Source: Dipylidium caninum (Eukaryota > Platyhelminthes > Cestoda > Cyclophyllidea > Dipylidiidae). Taken from it: DNA of 64,000 bases. The notes beneath the pieces are model-generated. The model worked only from the letters and a program-made list of their open reading frames with translations, ran no database searches and was not told the DNA's origin. Position 1 is the first letter of the stretch. Each line of letters opens with the position of its first letter. Position numbers and translations under genes: made by a program. Shown one piece after another: positions 15,001 through 28,100 of the stretch. The stretch is from positions 372,001 to 436,000 of the forward strand of contig QEYB01000093.1 of the NCBI GenBank assembly GCA_017562135.1, in the 5' to 3' direction.

Positions 15001-15903
15001 GGAGTAAACCGGTGTAAATAGCATTATTGTTAGGCTAAACTACAATGGTGTTCAGATAACGAGTCAGAAAAGACAGCAAAGCATATTCAGTGAGTAAAAA
15101 AACAGGAAAAATAAGAAATCAAGGAAAAAGGATCTGTGCAACTAAGGAGAAAAGTAACTTTTTGAACTAATCCAAAAGATTTTAGTCAGTAGTATAAGAA
15201 TTTTACAATATTAATAATAAGTTGCTTGATTTAGGCAGACTAATCCGCACAATTCACAAATTTTGTTTGACTGCTTGAATGAAAATTGCAAAAGCTTCTA
15301 CAACGAAAAACACAAAACAAGCCTGATTAAATAAGGTTGCGCATCTAAAGATTAATATGGATTAAGCTAAAAGTACTTCATAACTATTGTATGACACCGA
15401 TATATAACTTCGACTAACAGAGCTATACCTTTTGAGGTCATATACTTCGAAAAGTTAAGAAATGAAAACGCAAAATCCCTTATGGTGGCATGTTCACTTC
15501 GGGAGAAAATAAAGATATGGCCGGAGAAGCAAAGGATGTATTTGGCTCCTCAGATCTTTGTAGATCATTGGCTTAATTCCCATGAGTGGTTAATTTGTTG
15601 GTGCTCAAAAGCTTGAATACGTCACTAATCGGTCGGGAGTATTTAACCCGAAAATTTATTTACAATTCAGCATGTGTTCGGAAACACGTTTTTCCCTTAT
15701 CTCAGCAAAAATGCATGTGCATCATGAATATCAAAATTCAAATCAAAATTTGAATAATCTATTTAGCAATCTCCGATAATACAAAATGTGGGACGTGAAG
15801 CAGGCACACCGAGTCACGTTAGACAATTAAATGCATCGCGAGACGAAACAGTAGTGTAGACAATCTTGTTAAACATACGCAACTTCCAGGCCCTCCTTTG
15901 CAT
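1..15903 (-). CDS. KATNB1: Katanin p80 WD40-containing subunit B1, 3' end beyond left edge
   Basis: Non-catalytic subunit of katanin, the AAA ATPase complex that severs microtubules; it targets the p60 subunit to centrosomes, spindle poles and cilia. Exons, 5' to 3': 15903-15879, 14705-14454, 13654-13554, 12826-12701, 10548-10294, 8517-8200, 5581-5471, 3602-3284, 1556-1489, and 205-1 running off the window. All junctions are GT-AG and phases agree throughout, giving 593 residues here; human KATNB1 has 655. Residues about 9-253 hold six WD40 repeats, with RVKLWAV, SIRVWDL, RVKVWDL and TVRVFDL at blade ends. Exon 6 opens with the GW/VVDM/YIADVK region that follows the propeller in human p80. 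A Ser/Pro/Gly-rich linker (about 295-525) includes the conserved [10 protein letters not shown] motif. The last 20 residues visible begin the con80 domain that binds p60. The start is an 8-residue exon (MQRRAWKL) joined in phase to QEFVAHT, as in human WKLQEIVAH. Confidence 0.95.
206..15878 (-). other. Introns of KATNB1
   Basis: Nine introns of 0.7-2.6 kb separate the KATNB1 exons: 206-1488, 1557-3283, 3603-5470, 5582-8199, 8518-10293, 10549-12700, 12827-13553, 13655-14453 and 14706-15878. They are A+T-rich, with no second gene, RNA gene or transposon that I could recognise on either strand. A short duplicated segment in the intron at 12827-13553 is listed separately. None belongs to the 29-37 bp class seen further right. 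Confidence 0.75.
13066..13497. repeat. Pair of ~55-bp imperfect direct repeats inside KATNB1 intron
   Basis: Segments 13066-13120 and 13444-13497 align along their length. They share AGTGAAGGAAAACTGGA followed by CAT and, about 20 bases on, CATAATG. They lie about 380 bp apart in the same orientation, both inside the intron between exons 4 and 3. They could be remnants of a dispersed element or a local duplication. No terminal repeats or coding capacity are visible. Confidence 0.5.
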
Positions 15904-18900
15904 CACACAACCCGCACCAAAAAGTATTAATAGTGGCGGGTTGTGACATACCTTAACAAACACGTCTCAAGGTAAAAAATGACGGTCAGATACTTATCGA
16001 TCGACATAACGTTTATAGCGTTAAAATGGCATATCGCCAAAAAATTTTAAAAAAACCCTTATAGCGATGTATAGAAACAGGGTTTTTCACCTTGTTATAC
16101 ATTTTAATACTACCTAGGGTATGTCGCCCTGCATGTATGCTACCTTTCGGGTACACTGAAGGGTTTTAGGATAGCCAGACAAAATAATACATTTTAAAAC
16201 GGCTGTCTTGGCCGGGAAATGCTGCAAGCTAAAAGCGTAGGTGAAATGCTTATAGATTTCTGCAATGAGGATTAATCTATCGGTAAAACTAACGCATTAA
16301 CTAGTACAAACTATCAGCCATTCATAGCGACCATCCAAGTTTTCGCCAATTACCCTTTTTGTATTTGCTTCTGCTGTGTTATCCACTCGAGTAAAAGTGG
16401 TGTCCTCATTTCTGATTGATTTTAAGTCATTATTAACATTACAACCGTCGTATCCCTATTAATCTTACTACTTTTCCTTTGCTTACTTGCTAGCTAACCC
16501 CTCTAATCATTCGTTTACCCACGAGATGCAGAGTAAATGTCTCATTGATGTCGACTCCCGGCCATTCACTCTACCTCTGAGCGTAGTCCAATATCGCGGT
16601 TTTCAAGTTTAAGAGTCCTAAAAATGCGATAAGTAGGAAGAGATACTACTCTTCACAGATATTTCTCTATAGAAAGCGCTTGTAGCCCAATACAAACTAA
16701 GATGATAACCACAGCCTTGGTTAAATAAAGCTAAGGAAATACTCGATACTGTACTTTATGTGATTATGATTTCAGCATAGGTAATCATCAGCGAACTATC
16801 ACCCGCTCTTTTCTTGTATTTGATAACATCACAAATTTCGTCGTACTGTATCATTGAGTACGACTTTAAAGGAGGCCTCAGGCAGCCAGATTATACGATT
16901 TTAACGATGGTAAAACTTTCCCCATCGGGTCGCTGTACGGACGGCCAAGCCAAACAGAAAGTGTCCCCGTATTCTACGAGAAAATAATTGGCGCACATAA
17001 CACCACCGTGACTTTTGAGACAAACGTCAAATCAAGTGCTATGGGAGGACCTATTTGCATAAACGAGTGGATTGCAAAAATATTCACAGAAAAAGAAAAA
17101 ACACATTTTAAGTGTCCTTCCTAATTTGCGACGGCTGTTATGAATGTCAATTTGAACGTAACATCAATTTCCTGCACGCCATATGCGAAAAGAATAGCGC
17201 CTGTTCCAGCTTGCTAGTCTTCATTTCTGACGAAACGGATCGCTGAAAAGAGACGCGTGCTTGCTTTGTTCTCCTGCTAAGTAAGCCTTCAGCGAGCAGA
17301 ATTTTCAGATTTTCCCAGTTTTGCATTGGTCCGTCATCTTTATAGATTCCTACAGCTGAAAATGTGGGTTTCTCATAGCTTTCATCTTACGGTTTTCCTA
17401 AAATGTAGTGTTGTGAAAATGGCGCACATCTACTTTGAAGAATTAAGTAGGCTGCGTCACGCGGTGAGATGGCAATCTGTTCATACTAAAAGAATTCAAA
17501 ATCAGACAGAAAAATTTAAGGCTCACCGCGTGCACAAAATTAGCACCCTCTTCTCCGTTTAGCCTGAAACCCTAGGAATTATTCTCCTTGTTTGGCTGGG
17601 TTCTCGTAGTTCAGGGTATTTTGAACTTTCCCATCTATGTCTTCGTGTAAACGTAAGTCAGATGATAATTTAATGTTAGCAAGGAAGGCAAAGTTGAAAT
17701 TAGCCCCGTTTTTGCGTTGTCCGAATTTGTCACCAAATTGCCCATATAATTCAACGGCATTCACATTAATCAAATGTCGAATTATTGCCAAACGTCTGCC
17801 AACCGTAAAGGTAATCACCGGAGTAGACGCTCGAGTTTTGGCTCACATCTTAAACCGAGAATTAGGTTTGGACCAATCTAATTTCAATGCCTCATATTTT
17901 TAAAGTGGTATGTCAGTGAAAAACCTTTCACCTACACGTAACTAATTAATTAAGCTGCTCGTTGACTGGTGAAAAGGCCAAAAGCAGACGCAGCGAATTA
18001 AAGGGGAATAGCGCAGATTGCGCCTTACCTCAAATGCATACACAAACAAACAGGCCTACACCTCGTAGTCTTTAAAAGCCTGTCGTGCCAAAGCCAACTG
18101 AAAAGCCGACGGGCAGGCTAAAATCAGAGGGTTGTTCGGCTGAGTATTACACATTCGCAAGTAGTTTATGTAGTGAGAGGGAAAGGAGGACTGGGAAGGA
18201 GGCAGATTTATTTCTCAAGCAGACAACAAAGTATGCACACAGCCTAACCGGCGTACTCCTATTCCTAGACTTGTGCACACACTAACTGGGGATAATTTCG
18301 TCCAAAATTGTCATCAAAAGTCGCGCAACACGAGAACCCGATAACGTCGCCTCATCACAGTTGGAGGAGGCGGAGCACGTCCTGACATGGTGGAAGGAGT
18401 TATTATTAGACCGTCAAAGGGCCGCAGACCATAGGGCTCAGCTGACGGGTCGCGCCGCAGAGCGGAAGTGCGGCTTCCAGAGAGTGAAGAGTGCGCAGTT
18501 AAAACTACTCTTTCATCTGTATCAAAATGCTGCAGCCATTTCACCCAGTTTCCATCTGCCATCACGAAGAGTACTTTGTATGATTGTGCTTTTCATAGGT
18601 GTATACGTTAAATAGCTGCCTCCGAAAGCAAGCCAAATTGGAAAAAGGTCAGTTTTGCCTCATTCAGAGTAGTGACTTGGGTAAGGATGGGCCGAGTTCG
18701 GATGTCCTCGCCAGGATGATTTACGTAGTAGAGAGAGGTTAGTGGGGTAACCCGCATGGCGCGTTGTTCAGCACTAAGTGGGTATCCGGTTGATGGAGAA
18801 CCTTCATGACTCTGGGCTGCAACACTGCGAGGAATCCGGTGGTAGCTTGGGCAACCCAATTTTGGTCGACGGTGTTCGCGAGGAGCTTCGCGGTGCGCCA

Positions 18901-21812
18901 ATTAATCAGATGTGAGGTTGGCTAGTGTGTAAATAAAAATGCCTGGTAAAGTTGTGTGTGCGCCCTAATGTTCCCCTGGACGGGCGCAGATAAAGCCAAC
19001 AACAGTTCCTCTCGGCCCTCGGTAAACAGTCGGTCCGGATAACGGCATCTCCACAATTATGGCAGGCCCCCATAAAAGAGGCCGTGATTAGTGGCAACAC
19101 AACACTTTAGTGATGTGCATAGCAGTGCTATGCGAAATATTCGTGTGCATAATCAACTATGCCTCTCATTCCGAAGCGCCTCTTCGCGAGGACGGGGCCA
19201 CTGCGCGTCCACAAGCCCTCGTGTGTCCCTCGGCGCTGTGCCGACTTTTCGGGCCACCGCGACGTCGGGCACTTGGTTCGGTCGCAGCCCAAAATGAAAG
19301 CCGTGCTGGGTTGTGGCGCCGTGCGTCGCCCGAGCGCTGGCGTTGGAATTCGCCCAACCCTTGAGGGAGCCACATTTGCATCGTGTATGAAGGAATGCAT
19401 GCCTTTCAGGGATTGCGGAAATGTTTCTTCCCCTCGCACGGCCATTTTCCTCCCCAGTTCCTCTTGATTTGCCGTCCTACGCCGGTGGTTAAGGGCGATT
19501 CCAGTGGCATCCACTTTTCTTATCTCCCTCTTTTCTATGCCCTTTATTAGTCAGGCCAAAGGAGAAAAAACGACAAGAATAAATTTTCCAGCTCATTTCA
19601 GCCCCTTTCAATGAAGTTTCCTCTGCCAATTGCACATATTCTAAAGATCGTTAGACATCGTATGCTCAGCAATGAAGCTGTTCGTTTTAATAAGTGAGCC
19701 AAAGGAAAGTCAGCGGACCTCTCTCCAGGCCACCGACAGGGTCAGTATTTTCGCAATGGTCCACTGTTTATCGCTTTTGAAATCACCCCAGAGAAAAACA
19801 GAATTTTTGATATATTCTGGGGGTAGAGAAACATTTAATTACTCGACGCCGTCAATGAACACAGCCCCGGTTTGAACTCCAAATCCTGCCACGGCAGCGC
19901 TGCCTGTGTACACCGGTCAAGATTTTATCGCCGACTGTCATTTGGTGGGAATATGGAGGAAACAATTCCTCATTCAAACAACCACAACAACGCGGTGATT
20001 AACTTCTCCTCCTTACACATACACACACAGTCGATTGCGTGAGTGTCACCGAGAGGTTGTACGTGGAGAATGAGCCATAAACTGCCAAGGAAGTGCCACA
20101 TGTGTGACAGAAGTTCAAAGGTTCACCTTCCTCCCGCCTTCCCGTTTGCTACCATCTCTTCTCCTCTTGCCCTGCCCCCCGCCCCCCCCCTCCCGAGGCG
20201 AACATCGTCCTTTGGCGCCGCTGCGCCAATATTTACCGAAGTAGAATGACATTAAGCCCCTGAGCCGCGTCAAGTCAGACGCTCCTACGGGTAACCGAAG
20301 TGGTGGTGATGATGGTGATGATGGCGATGGTATTTCGATTCTCATCGCAGTAATTCACTTTGTCCTCCAATATGCCCGTGGCGATGGCGTCTTATTCCCG
20401 CTTGGTGGGAAAATATTTTTGGGCAGAAGAGGACTGTGGCAGGCATGCAGAGCTCTAACGCCGCCGCCTTTGTTATCAGAGGTAGTTGTACTTTATTTGG
20501 ATGATAAATCTCCTGCGAATCCTGGGCACAAACAGGTGGAATGCGGTCCCAACGAGTTGAACGTTTTTGCTCGAGAAGGAGGGGGAATATTTGACGTGAG
20601 GTGCAGGAGCGAACCGGCACAGACAGTTTACTGCGGTTGCACTACCACCCTCCGCGCCCGGTGGTCTGCCTCGAGTGCGCATCCACCGCGAAAGGAGAGC
20701 GAAGACGCCCTCGGCGGCAGCGGAGAAGGCCAGAAGGTGAGGAACCGCTGGAACCGGTGGAACATCGCGATTCTCGCCAGTGGATGCCCTACACTGTCGC
20801 GAAACCTGCCCTCGCGCCCTGGCCGGACACGACGTTCTGAGGTCAATGCGTGGCGACGAGGATGCCGGAGGGGCTTACGAAACACTAAGACGCGAGGACA
20901 GATACCTCAAGCTCTCTTTGACATCGAGGAGCGGTGAAACAGTGGTCTTTTGCCAAATTATCACCACCTAATCAGCATCACGCCAAGGTCCATATTAACA
21001 AATTTTTAAAGATTATCTCTAAGATTCACCTTTTTTATTCAATCAGAACCGAAGCTGTCTTTATTCCTCCCAGAAATTCGCGGCTTCTGCCGCCTCCGCC
21101 ATGATGTTCAATGGACCAGGGCTTCCTTCGGTTTCGCTACATGTATTCTCGTTCACGAACCATTCTCGACTTCCTTCACGACGTTTGGAGGTCTTCTGCT
21201 CGACATCCCACTAGAAACGCCCAAGGGAGGAAAACAAAACTTAGCGAAAAGGAGTAGTTGAGTAATGAAGAGGTGGCTTCGATTACAGTTGCCGGGGCAA
21301 AATGTCAACCGGAGAGGACTGAGATAAAACTGGCGGCGGAGCCTTCAGGGGAGCAGTGGTATGCGGCGAGCAGACCTTTATTGCGTCTCACAACGCCATC
21401 TCCAAAGGTGTTTCACCACCAGCAGGTCGAACCACTGCGGTGTCTGCTCCAGCGCTTCCACTGGTCGGCCTCGCTGAGCCCTCGGGACGCAGCGTCCAAT
21501 GCCTGTCCTACGGGGCGATCGCTTGCTGCTCTGGCACCGTCACGCTTCTTCGTCGCAGCAGGTCGTGGAGGAATGCGGAAGGGGGAACCCGAAGCCCTCG
21601 GCCAAGCCCCAGTGGGGGGCGTTGGAGATCGAATCGCTGACGCGTCCAGCCACATCAAATAAAACGCACAGCCGAGGGTTGCTTTGTCCCCTCTCGCACA
21701 GTTTCTTCTTTCGTTTCATCAGGCATCGGTACAGTTTTGTGGGGTTGGCAATGGAGTCATCGCGAATTTTACGTAAGAATGCAAATTCAAGATTTTTGTT
21801 GAAAATGCAACT

Positions 21813-22612
21813 TTATTCACTTGGGCACTGTCCGTTTCTGTCAACCACCTTTGGCCATCGTTCAGGCAGTGTCATAAGTCCACCGGAGTCAACAGCTCGT
21901 GGCCAGCAACCAAAGATGCCTGGGGCTCCGCATCATCACGGTGGGAAACAAACACCCCAGCGATGTGTCACTTCTGGTTGCTTGGTTTGAGGTACATCGC
22001 CAGTTTGGCACTTTGTTGCACGTAAACTTTCGAATCGACCGTTAGGTTGGGTGGTCAAAGTCAAAAGTGCAGAATTCCTTTTATGCTATCATCAGACTGA
22101 CAGTGTAATCACTTTTTGGTGAATCTCTGCTCTGACGTCGTCTGCGCTGCTTGCCTTGCCTCACTGACGATCTTTTCTGTTTGGCGTTCTTCCAAACTGG
22201 CCACTCTTCTTTGCCAGTGATTAGTCTTTCCCGACATGGGTCACTTTCGATGGCCTTCAAGTGCAAGGAATTGCAGATGCTGATGCCTTTAGCCGCATGA
22301 ATCTCCTTAAGCCGGTGAGGCATCCAAAGGCCAATTTTCTTGACATAGTCAGGCTTTTTTTAATTTCACTTTCAATGCCCGTATGCGATTCGCGTCTGGG
22401 CTTCTCCGTCCTGTCACAAGCTGTGCTTTAGCGATCCGAGTCGACGATGGCCTCGACTGGCGCGGGTCTCGGCGTCTTCAACTAGACAGACGACCAGATC
22501 GTGGAGCATTTCCCAGGGAAAAATTGCCGAGAAAACGTGTGGCAAACAAATTATAACGACGCTGCCTTTCTTTCGAGGCTTCATTCTCATCTACGGCAAA
22601 AACTTTTTGTGT
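21813..22612 (-). mobile_element. Decayed mariner-family (Tc1/mariner) transposase
   Basis: Three separated blocks in transposase order on the minus strand match mariner elements. The N-terminal block (about 22610-22485) reads RRYNLFATRF then GNFSLGNAPRSGRL, the helix-turn-helix end and linker (mariner: GDFSLEDKPRSGRP). The middle block (about 22350-22140) reads KKIGLWMPHRLKE, then ISICNSL, then ESDPCRERLITGKEEW (mariner: LGVWVPHELTE, TGDEKW). The C-terminal block (about 21880-21813) reads GLMTLPERWPKVVDRNGQ and ends at TAA. The element is dead. There are stops and frameshifts between blocks, the first catalytic Asp is replaced (TGKEEW for TGDEKW), and roughly 100 residues are missing between the second catalytic region and the LPERW block. 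Terminal inverted repeats and TA flanks were not identified. This can only be annotated as a fossil copy. Confidence 0.85.
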
Positions 22613-23607
22613 GTTTGCGATGCGCTTTTGCCTTTTCGAAAATTCTACACTAAAATATGCCTGATCTGCACATAGTGTTACGTCGTTTTATAATGTAATA
22701 AAAACGAAATTAAGTTTCTCACTAAATTAACGATATAAGTGCCAACAATACACGTTGAAGACAAGTGGACAGTGCAAAATCTATGTGCCAAAAGAATTGG
22801 GAATGACTTGGTTGCCAACCCGCCACTTGCTGTGTCTAGTAATGGGAAAGGGCTGGACAGTGGCCGTGTGGCCACGAGAATCCGACAGGCGCCTTCGCTT
22901 GGGACCACGCGCTGTTCCTGCGCCTCCGCACTCCCCGAACCCGCGTCCCGGAAACCGCTTGGCCTCAGGAGGAGGAGGAGGCGCGAACAATGTCCCCTTT
23001 GGCTGCCATTCAGCGACCGCAGGTAGGCGTCCTTTTCGAACGATAAATGTTACCAGTCCTGCCGACAAAATCGGGCGTATTGCCAATCAAAGGGGCCCAA
23101 CCACACACGCAAATTCTGACGAATGTTTGGCCGGACGGGCGGAGGGGGAGGCGCGGGGAGAAGACGGACGTTTTCGGTCCCTTGTGGAACACGGCTGTGG
23201 AACAGCTGACCTTTGAATACATGCAACACAGCCCGGCGAGATTACCGCGTGGCAGGAAACAATCAACCAGGGGAAAAAACACTGGGAATTTAACGAAGTC
23301 GCAGGCCACTGTTGCCCTGACATTTGACAAAGGGGCAAATGGCTATTCTGCCCGACGAGAAGTGTGTTCACCAGCGCTGGGGTCTCGGGACCCTGCAGAG
23401 GACAGGAAATGAGCAGAGTAGGCGTGGCTGCTGCGTTGTCTCAACATCTCTTGGAGTCGTCCCGTGCCTAATGAATATTTTAGCGGCCTTCCGTAGGGCC
23501 TATTCACATCGCATGCCTTTAACGTCTCGACGCGAAACGCTCATAGTGGTTTTGGAGGCAAATAAAATTCATCTTGCTGGACAACAGCAGAGCGCGGCAA
23601 AAGAGGA

Positions 23608-23652
23608 CGAGAGAGAGGGAGAGCGAGAGGGAGAGCGAGAGCGAGAGCAAGT
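23608..23652 (+). repeat. Purine (GA-rich) low-complexity tract
   Basis: A run of GAGAGGGAGAGC-like units, entirely purine on the plus strand apart from scattered C. It lies in the intergenic region upstream of the PTBP-like gene. No gene context. Confidence 0.6.
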
Positions 23653-25055
23653 GCGAGAAGAGCACCAATTTTTCATTTCTATTAACGAGGCCCGTTGCAG
23701 CGGTAAACAGGACGTGCTGACAGCTATTGCACTCGCGCAGAGACCTAGTAAACGAGGTGTTGTGAAGAAAACCACTCCACAGAACAGTAAAAATGACTAA
23801 CTTCTCCCCTTCGCAATTGGAGCAGTTCCCCTGGGCTGTGGAGCGTGGGAGAGCACGAAGCGCTCACGCCAAGCCGCCCTCGCGGGGCTCCTTCTGGGGA
23901 CCAAAGCGCCGCCAGTCGGGCAACTGTTGGCAGCGAGGCGCTTAAAATAAACTTCGCTTGAATTACGCGCTGGGGAATTTCCGTCTCTACGGCGTAATGG
24001 GCTGCGTGTCATCGCGATGTTCCTCGATGCCTCCGCTCGTGCACCCGGCGGCCTCACGGCCAACTCGGCGTCCATAATTCACGCAGCGCCGCGTGTGGGA
24101 CGAAAAATGCCCACGAGTGCATTCACTCGTGTTTGTGTGAAGGAAGCAAAAAAGCCCAAAGTACCCCTTGCGCAACTCGGAGGACCTTCGCCATACGCCC
24201 ACTTTCGAGTCGCCTGCGCCGCCGCCGAGGGTTGGTTAATTAGAAGGCTGTGGTTAGTGAGAAGCGTCTCTTTTCTCGACTAGCTACAATTGTGAAACGG
24301 TCATGAGATGGTAGAATACCGTGCGTAAGTAAATCGGAGAAACGAATGGTGCTTTAAAGTATCACCGCCGGCTGCTTTCTGTTTGCGTTAATTAGGGCAA
24401 CTGATGACAGACTGCCCTGAAGCGGAGTGGGAAATCCATGACCGCGCGGCTGGTTCCGTGCTCCACGCCTCATTAACGTGGAAGCTGCGGCAGGGCGGTG
24501 CAGGGCAGACGGTGAAGTCAGGCCACTTCTCTGCCCCTGCCCCTTGTGGCCCTGCGTGTTGGCGGAAATGAGCGCATTTCAGCCGGCCTCCTCGAGGTGG
24601 CAAGCGCTTTCGCCGACAGAAGGTGAACGACTGCGTGGAAGCAGCAATGAGACGCTCGTGTCAGCCGGGCCCGAGGCCCGACGCAGGCGCAGTGAAGACG
24701 CACTCGCGAGAGACGTCGGGAGGGACAACACGGCGGTCTGTTTGTGCACTGCACGGTGGAGCGGGAAAGGAGAGGCGTGGAAAGGCGAAGAAGAGGCAGC
24801 CGCGGCGAGCGGGCCCCAAAGCTGAGGAAACCCATTAATTCACAGCCAGTCAATGCGGCCAAGTAGACAGTGGACGCCAGCGAGGCAATTTTTCATGCCT
24901 CGATGGAATGGCAAATTCTCGTCCGTCGCCCTCCATCTCGCCCTCACACGCCCTCGCCCGCTCTCGCTCCCGCTCCCGCTCCGCTCCTCTCCTCTCCCTC
25001 ACTATCTCCATCTCTCGTGATGCACGCCACTCGTAACAACACGCCCACGGGTTGG

Positions 25056-25147
25056 CCAATTGCCGCGCGACCGCCGATTGGGAGAGCGATTTCTTCTGTC
25101 CCGTGTGTAGCTATAAGAGAGGACGAACGCGCACACACACACACTCA
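25056..25147 (+). promoter_or_regulatory. Probable promoter and 5' leader of PTBP-like gene
   Basis: A CCAAT box (25056-25060), an inverted CCAAT (ATTGG, 25077-25081) and a TATAAGAG motif (25112-25119) lie in CpG-rich DNA, 60-130 bp upstream of the proposed ATG at 25182. A CA-rich tract (25131-25147) follows, probably in the leader. Motif spacing is typical of a metazoan core promoter, but the call rests on motif matches only. A 5'-complete transcript would settle it. Confidence 0.35.
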
Positions 25148-25181
25148 CACCAGCCCAGTGACCCGAGGAGAGCGAGGGATC

Positions 25182-28100
25182 ATGTTCCTCACACCGGACG
25201 GAGTAAAACCGCTCGACCTGACACTGGGCAGTGTCTTTGGCTGCGGCGTCCAGCCCGTGCAGTCGGACAATCTTCTCCTCAATCGTTTGCTCCATCTCGC
25301 GGCCACCGGCTATGGGCTGAGGGTACGTGTCTCGAACCTTACGTTTACCAGGCAAAATTTCATGCGTCCAAATGGTCCATTTTATGCCTACCTATCTTCC
25401 ACGAAGACATCTTCTCCTCAGACCACTTAAAATTGGTAGAAATGCCCACTCCTCCGTGGCTAATTCGCATTTCAAATCGACAACCATGAAAACACGGCGC
25501 CTGCCTCCCAACCCTCATGAGGATCACCGCAGATTGGGGCACCCCTTCAAAACTACCATGCCAGTTCCCCCACTCCAGTCGGGGACGCAAGCCCCGCTTG
25601 TCAATGTCCCTGCACGTCGTCGCTGCGGTTAATGCCGCGTCGGACCGGCTCCCTTTGGCACTGCGCTGACATTCGTCCCCACGAGATCAAACGGATCACG
25701 CGAGGTGCTGCCCCAGGCGATTAAGTGCGACCGCGAGGGTTGAGTTGCCACCGAGACGTGAAGACATGATCACGTGTGGTTAGATTAGAGAGCTTCGTGG
25801 CAAAAAACAACATGCTGCATTCCATGTTTTATACTTTTAGGTAGACATTTTTTAACGCTCTACTCGATATTGGCTCATAACGATGTGTAGCCCTCTAAGA
25901 GCTGCGTTTAGGCCACCCCGAAAGGAATTGGTGGAGGCAGATCTCGAAAGGCCGCGTCTTCCCACCCACCACCACCGTCGATTGCCTGCAATCGCTGCAA
26001 GGCAGGCTTCAGAGCCCTCCGAAATCAGCGACTCAGCCAGGCAACCACCTCTTAGTTGGGGGGGGGGAGGTCCTCGTAGTCTATCGTGAATTTGCCTCAG
26101 TCTGACCAGTTCATCGGCCTGGGCAGTCAATGAACCGGGGCTGAACTGGTGGGTGGGCGAATTTGGCAGCTACCCGGATTATAATTTTGGATTACATCTT
26201 CCGTTCTCTTCTCTATTTGACAATCACCCTTTCCGTGAAGCACATGGCGTAATTAGGTGGACTGGCAGCAAATCACGATACTCCCTTTCTGCATGCTTTA
26301 GAAACGAACTTTCAATACAGCGGGCGAACTCGTCAATGCAGCCATTAGCCTCTCGGCGAAACGGGTAATTTGTGTCCCTGCTTCCTTTTTCCTGAGTAAA
26401 CCTGTCAGGTCACTTTGTCATTCGCCACACTGGCGCCTTCCACGCAGGGCTGCCCCGAGGGTTGGTTGTGCGGCTGGCAGGGAAGGGCGAGGGGTCGCTG
26501 GCAGCTCAGTCTGGCAGCCGAGGAGACGATTCACGAGACAGGAGAGTGGAAGATGCGGAATCGACGGTTCGGAGACGCCAACTGAGGATTTGTGTGCACT
26601 CGGCCACAGACACGATCGTCAGCCATCTTGTTGGCCGCACCAGGTCCTGCGGCGCCTCTCTGCCCCGAATTGACCGCCAGCCCCAAAGGGGGGGTCTGCC
26701 GCCGAGAGCGCTGGTCGAGTGACGGGAAAGCGTCCACACAAGGGACTTGCACCGCGTTGATTTTCGTGGCAGTGGTATACGTATAGGATTTACCTCTTCA
26801 TTGTCGATTTTCCCACACGCGTTTGTTCCCACCTTCTTCTAACCTCCACATGTGATTGTGAATGCGAAAGCAGCGTAACACACACCGACCACAGCCGACT
26901 CGTTCCGACTTCATCGGTGCGATGCCTTCCACTAATGAGAGGATTCATTCCCAGAAGCAGTTTCTAAGGTGGTTCACGGGGAATCAATTTAATGAGGTTG
27001 CAAAATTATTCAAGCGAATCAGTTTCTCTCCCCCTTCCCCTTTTGTGTGTGTATGAGTGTTTGATTGTAAGACTACGTAGAATTTGACTGCAAACTTCGT
27101 TCCCTTACTTCGGCTCAACTTCGGCTCGCTCAACCAAGCCTAGAGTCGAGGCACCGTCGTCGGGGGCCTGCGTCCTTCCCTCCCGCGTGCTACACATCCG
27201 CGGACTCCCTCCGGACACGAGTGAGACGGACATCGTGAAGCTTGCAATGCCGTTCGGGCCGATAGCGAACCTCGTGTTGACCAAGAAAACAGGACAGGTG
27301 AGGCGTAGTCTGCCCACAGACCCCCTAAAAATAGCTCATGGATGCCTTAATTGATAGTCTGACGGTGAGAAACACCGAAGACTATAACATAGCTGCTCCC
27401 CAATGCTGTAAAGCCGACTTCAACGCCGGAAGTGAATATCTGCGCAGAAATGTCCTCACGTAGACAACGAAGAGTGCATGGCCAGGGGACGACAGAAGTT
27501 TAAACGTGTAAAGGGGCCTGTGGAGAGCAGACCTCGTGGCTATGCGATGACGACTCGCACGAAACGCCGACGAACAGCGCGGCGACCTGAGATAAACCAA
27601 CACGAGTCTGGCTACGCAGACACTTGGCCACAATGAGACGAGGCGGCATTTGCGGGGCACTTTCAACTGCAAAGTGCAATGTGCACTTGTCCAAACTGCC
27701 ATCTCCTGTGATGGCGAAGTCGACACAGCGAATACGTCGATTTGGATGACCAAGTAGTGGGGATGACATCCGCCTCGCTCCCCTGCGTCATCGCCCCGTC
27801 TTCGTTCACACTCCGCAATAATCGTCTCGGGGAGGTATTTCTGGCGGCGGTGGCATTCTTCTGACGGGAGCAGTCAATCTCCCCTCAGATGTAGTTTGCA
27901 GTAAAGGGGCTGCACGTGGCAAACCTTTGCCTATCAAACACCCTAATTGCGGTTGTTGTGGACTAAAGCGAGTGCGGGAAATAACTGATGCATAAAATGT
28001 CACCGGAAAAGCATCTTGAGAGCCAAATTAGTTAGTTACTTGGAGTACTTGTGATTGGGAGGGGGGAGGGGCAATTGTAAAGTCCTTCGCTTCTGCCGTA

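Larger units (their letters stand above)
15904..25181. other. Intergenic region between divergent KATNB1 and PTBP-like genes
   Basis: About 9.3 kb with no gene I can support, apart from the mariner relic at 21813-22612. The left part (15.9-18 kb) is A+T-rich. From about 18 kb rightwards G+C and CpG rise, and long open frames appear on several strands at once, as expected when stop codons are rare by composition. The largest (20419-20937 plus, 172 codons) has no recognisable domain and no homologous-looking segments. The 17.6-17.9 kb stretch is open on both strands and also unrecognised. The region could hold 5' UTR exons or regulatory DNA for either flanking gene. Confidence 0.6.

Noticed and set aside
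17579..17903. Overlapping open frames on both strands that looked like a possible transposon fragment
   Set aside because: Neither product shows a motif I could tie to a known family, so it is left as unexplained rather than annotated.
20419..20937. 172-codon plus-strand open frame in the intergenic region
   Set aside because: High G+C, overlapping open frames on the other strand, no recognisable domain, no flanking exons. Read as chance openness.
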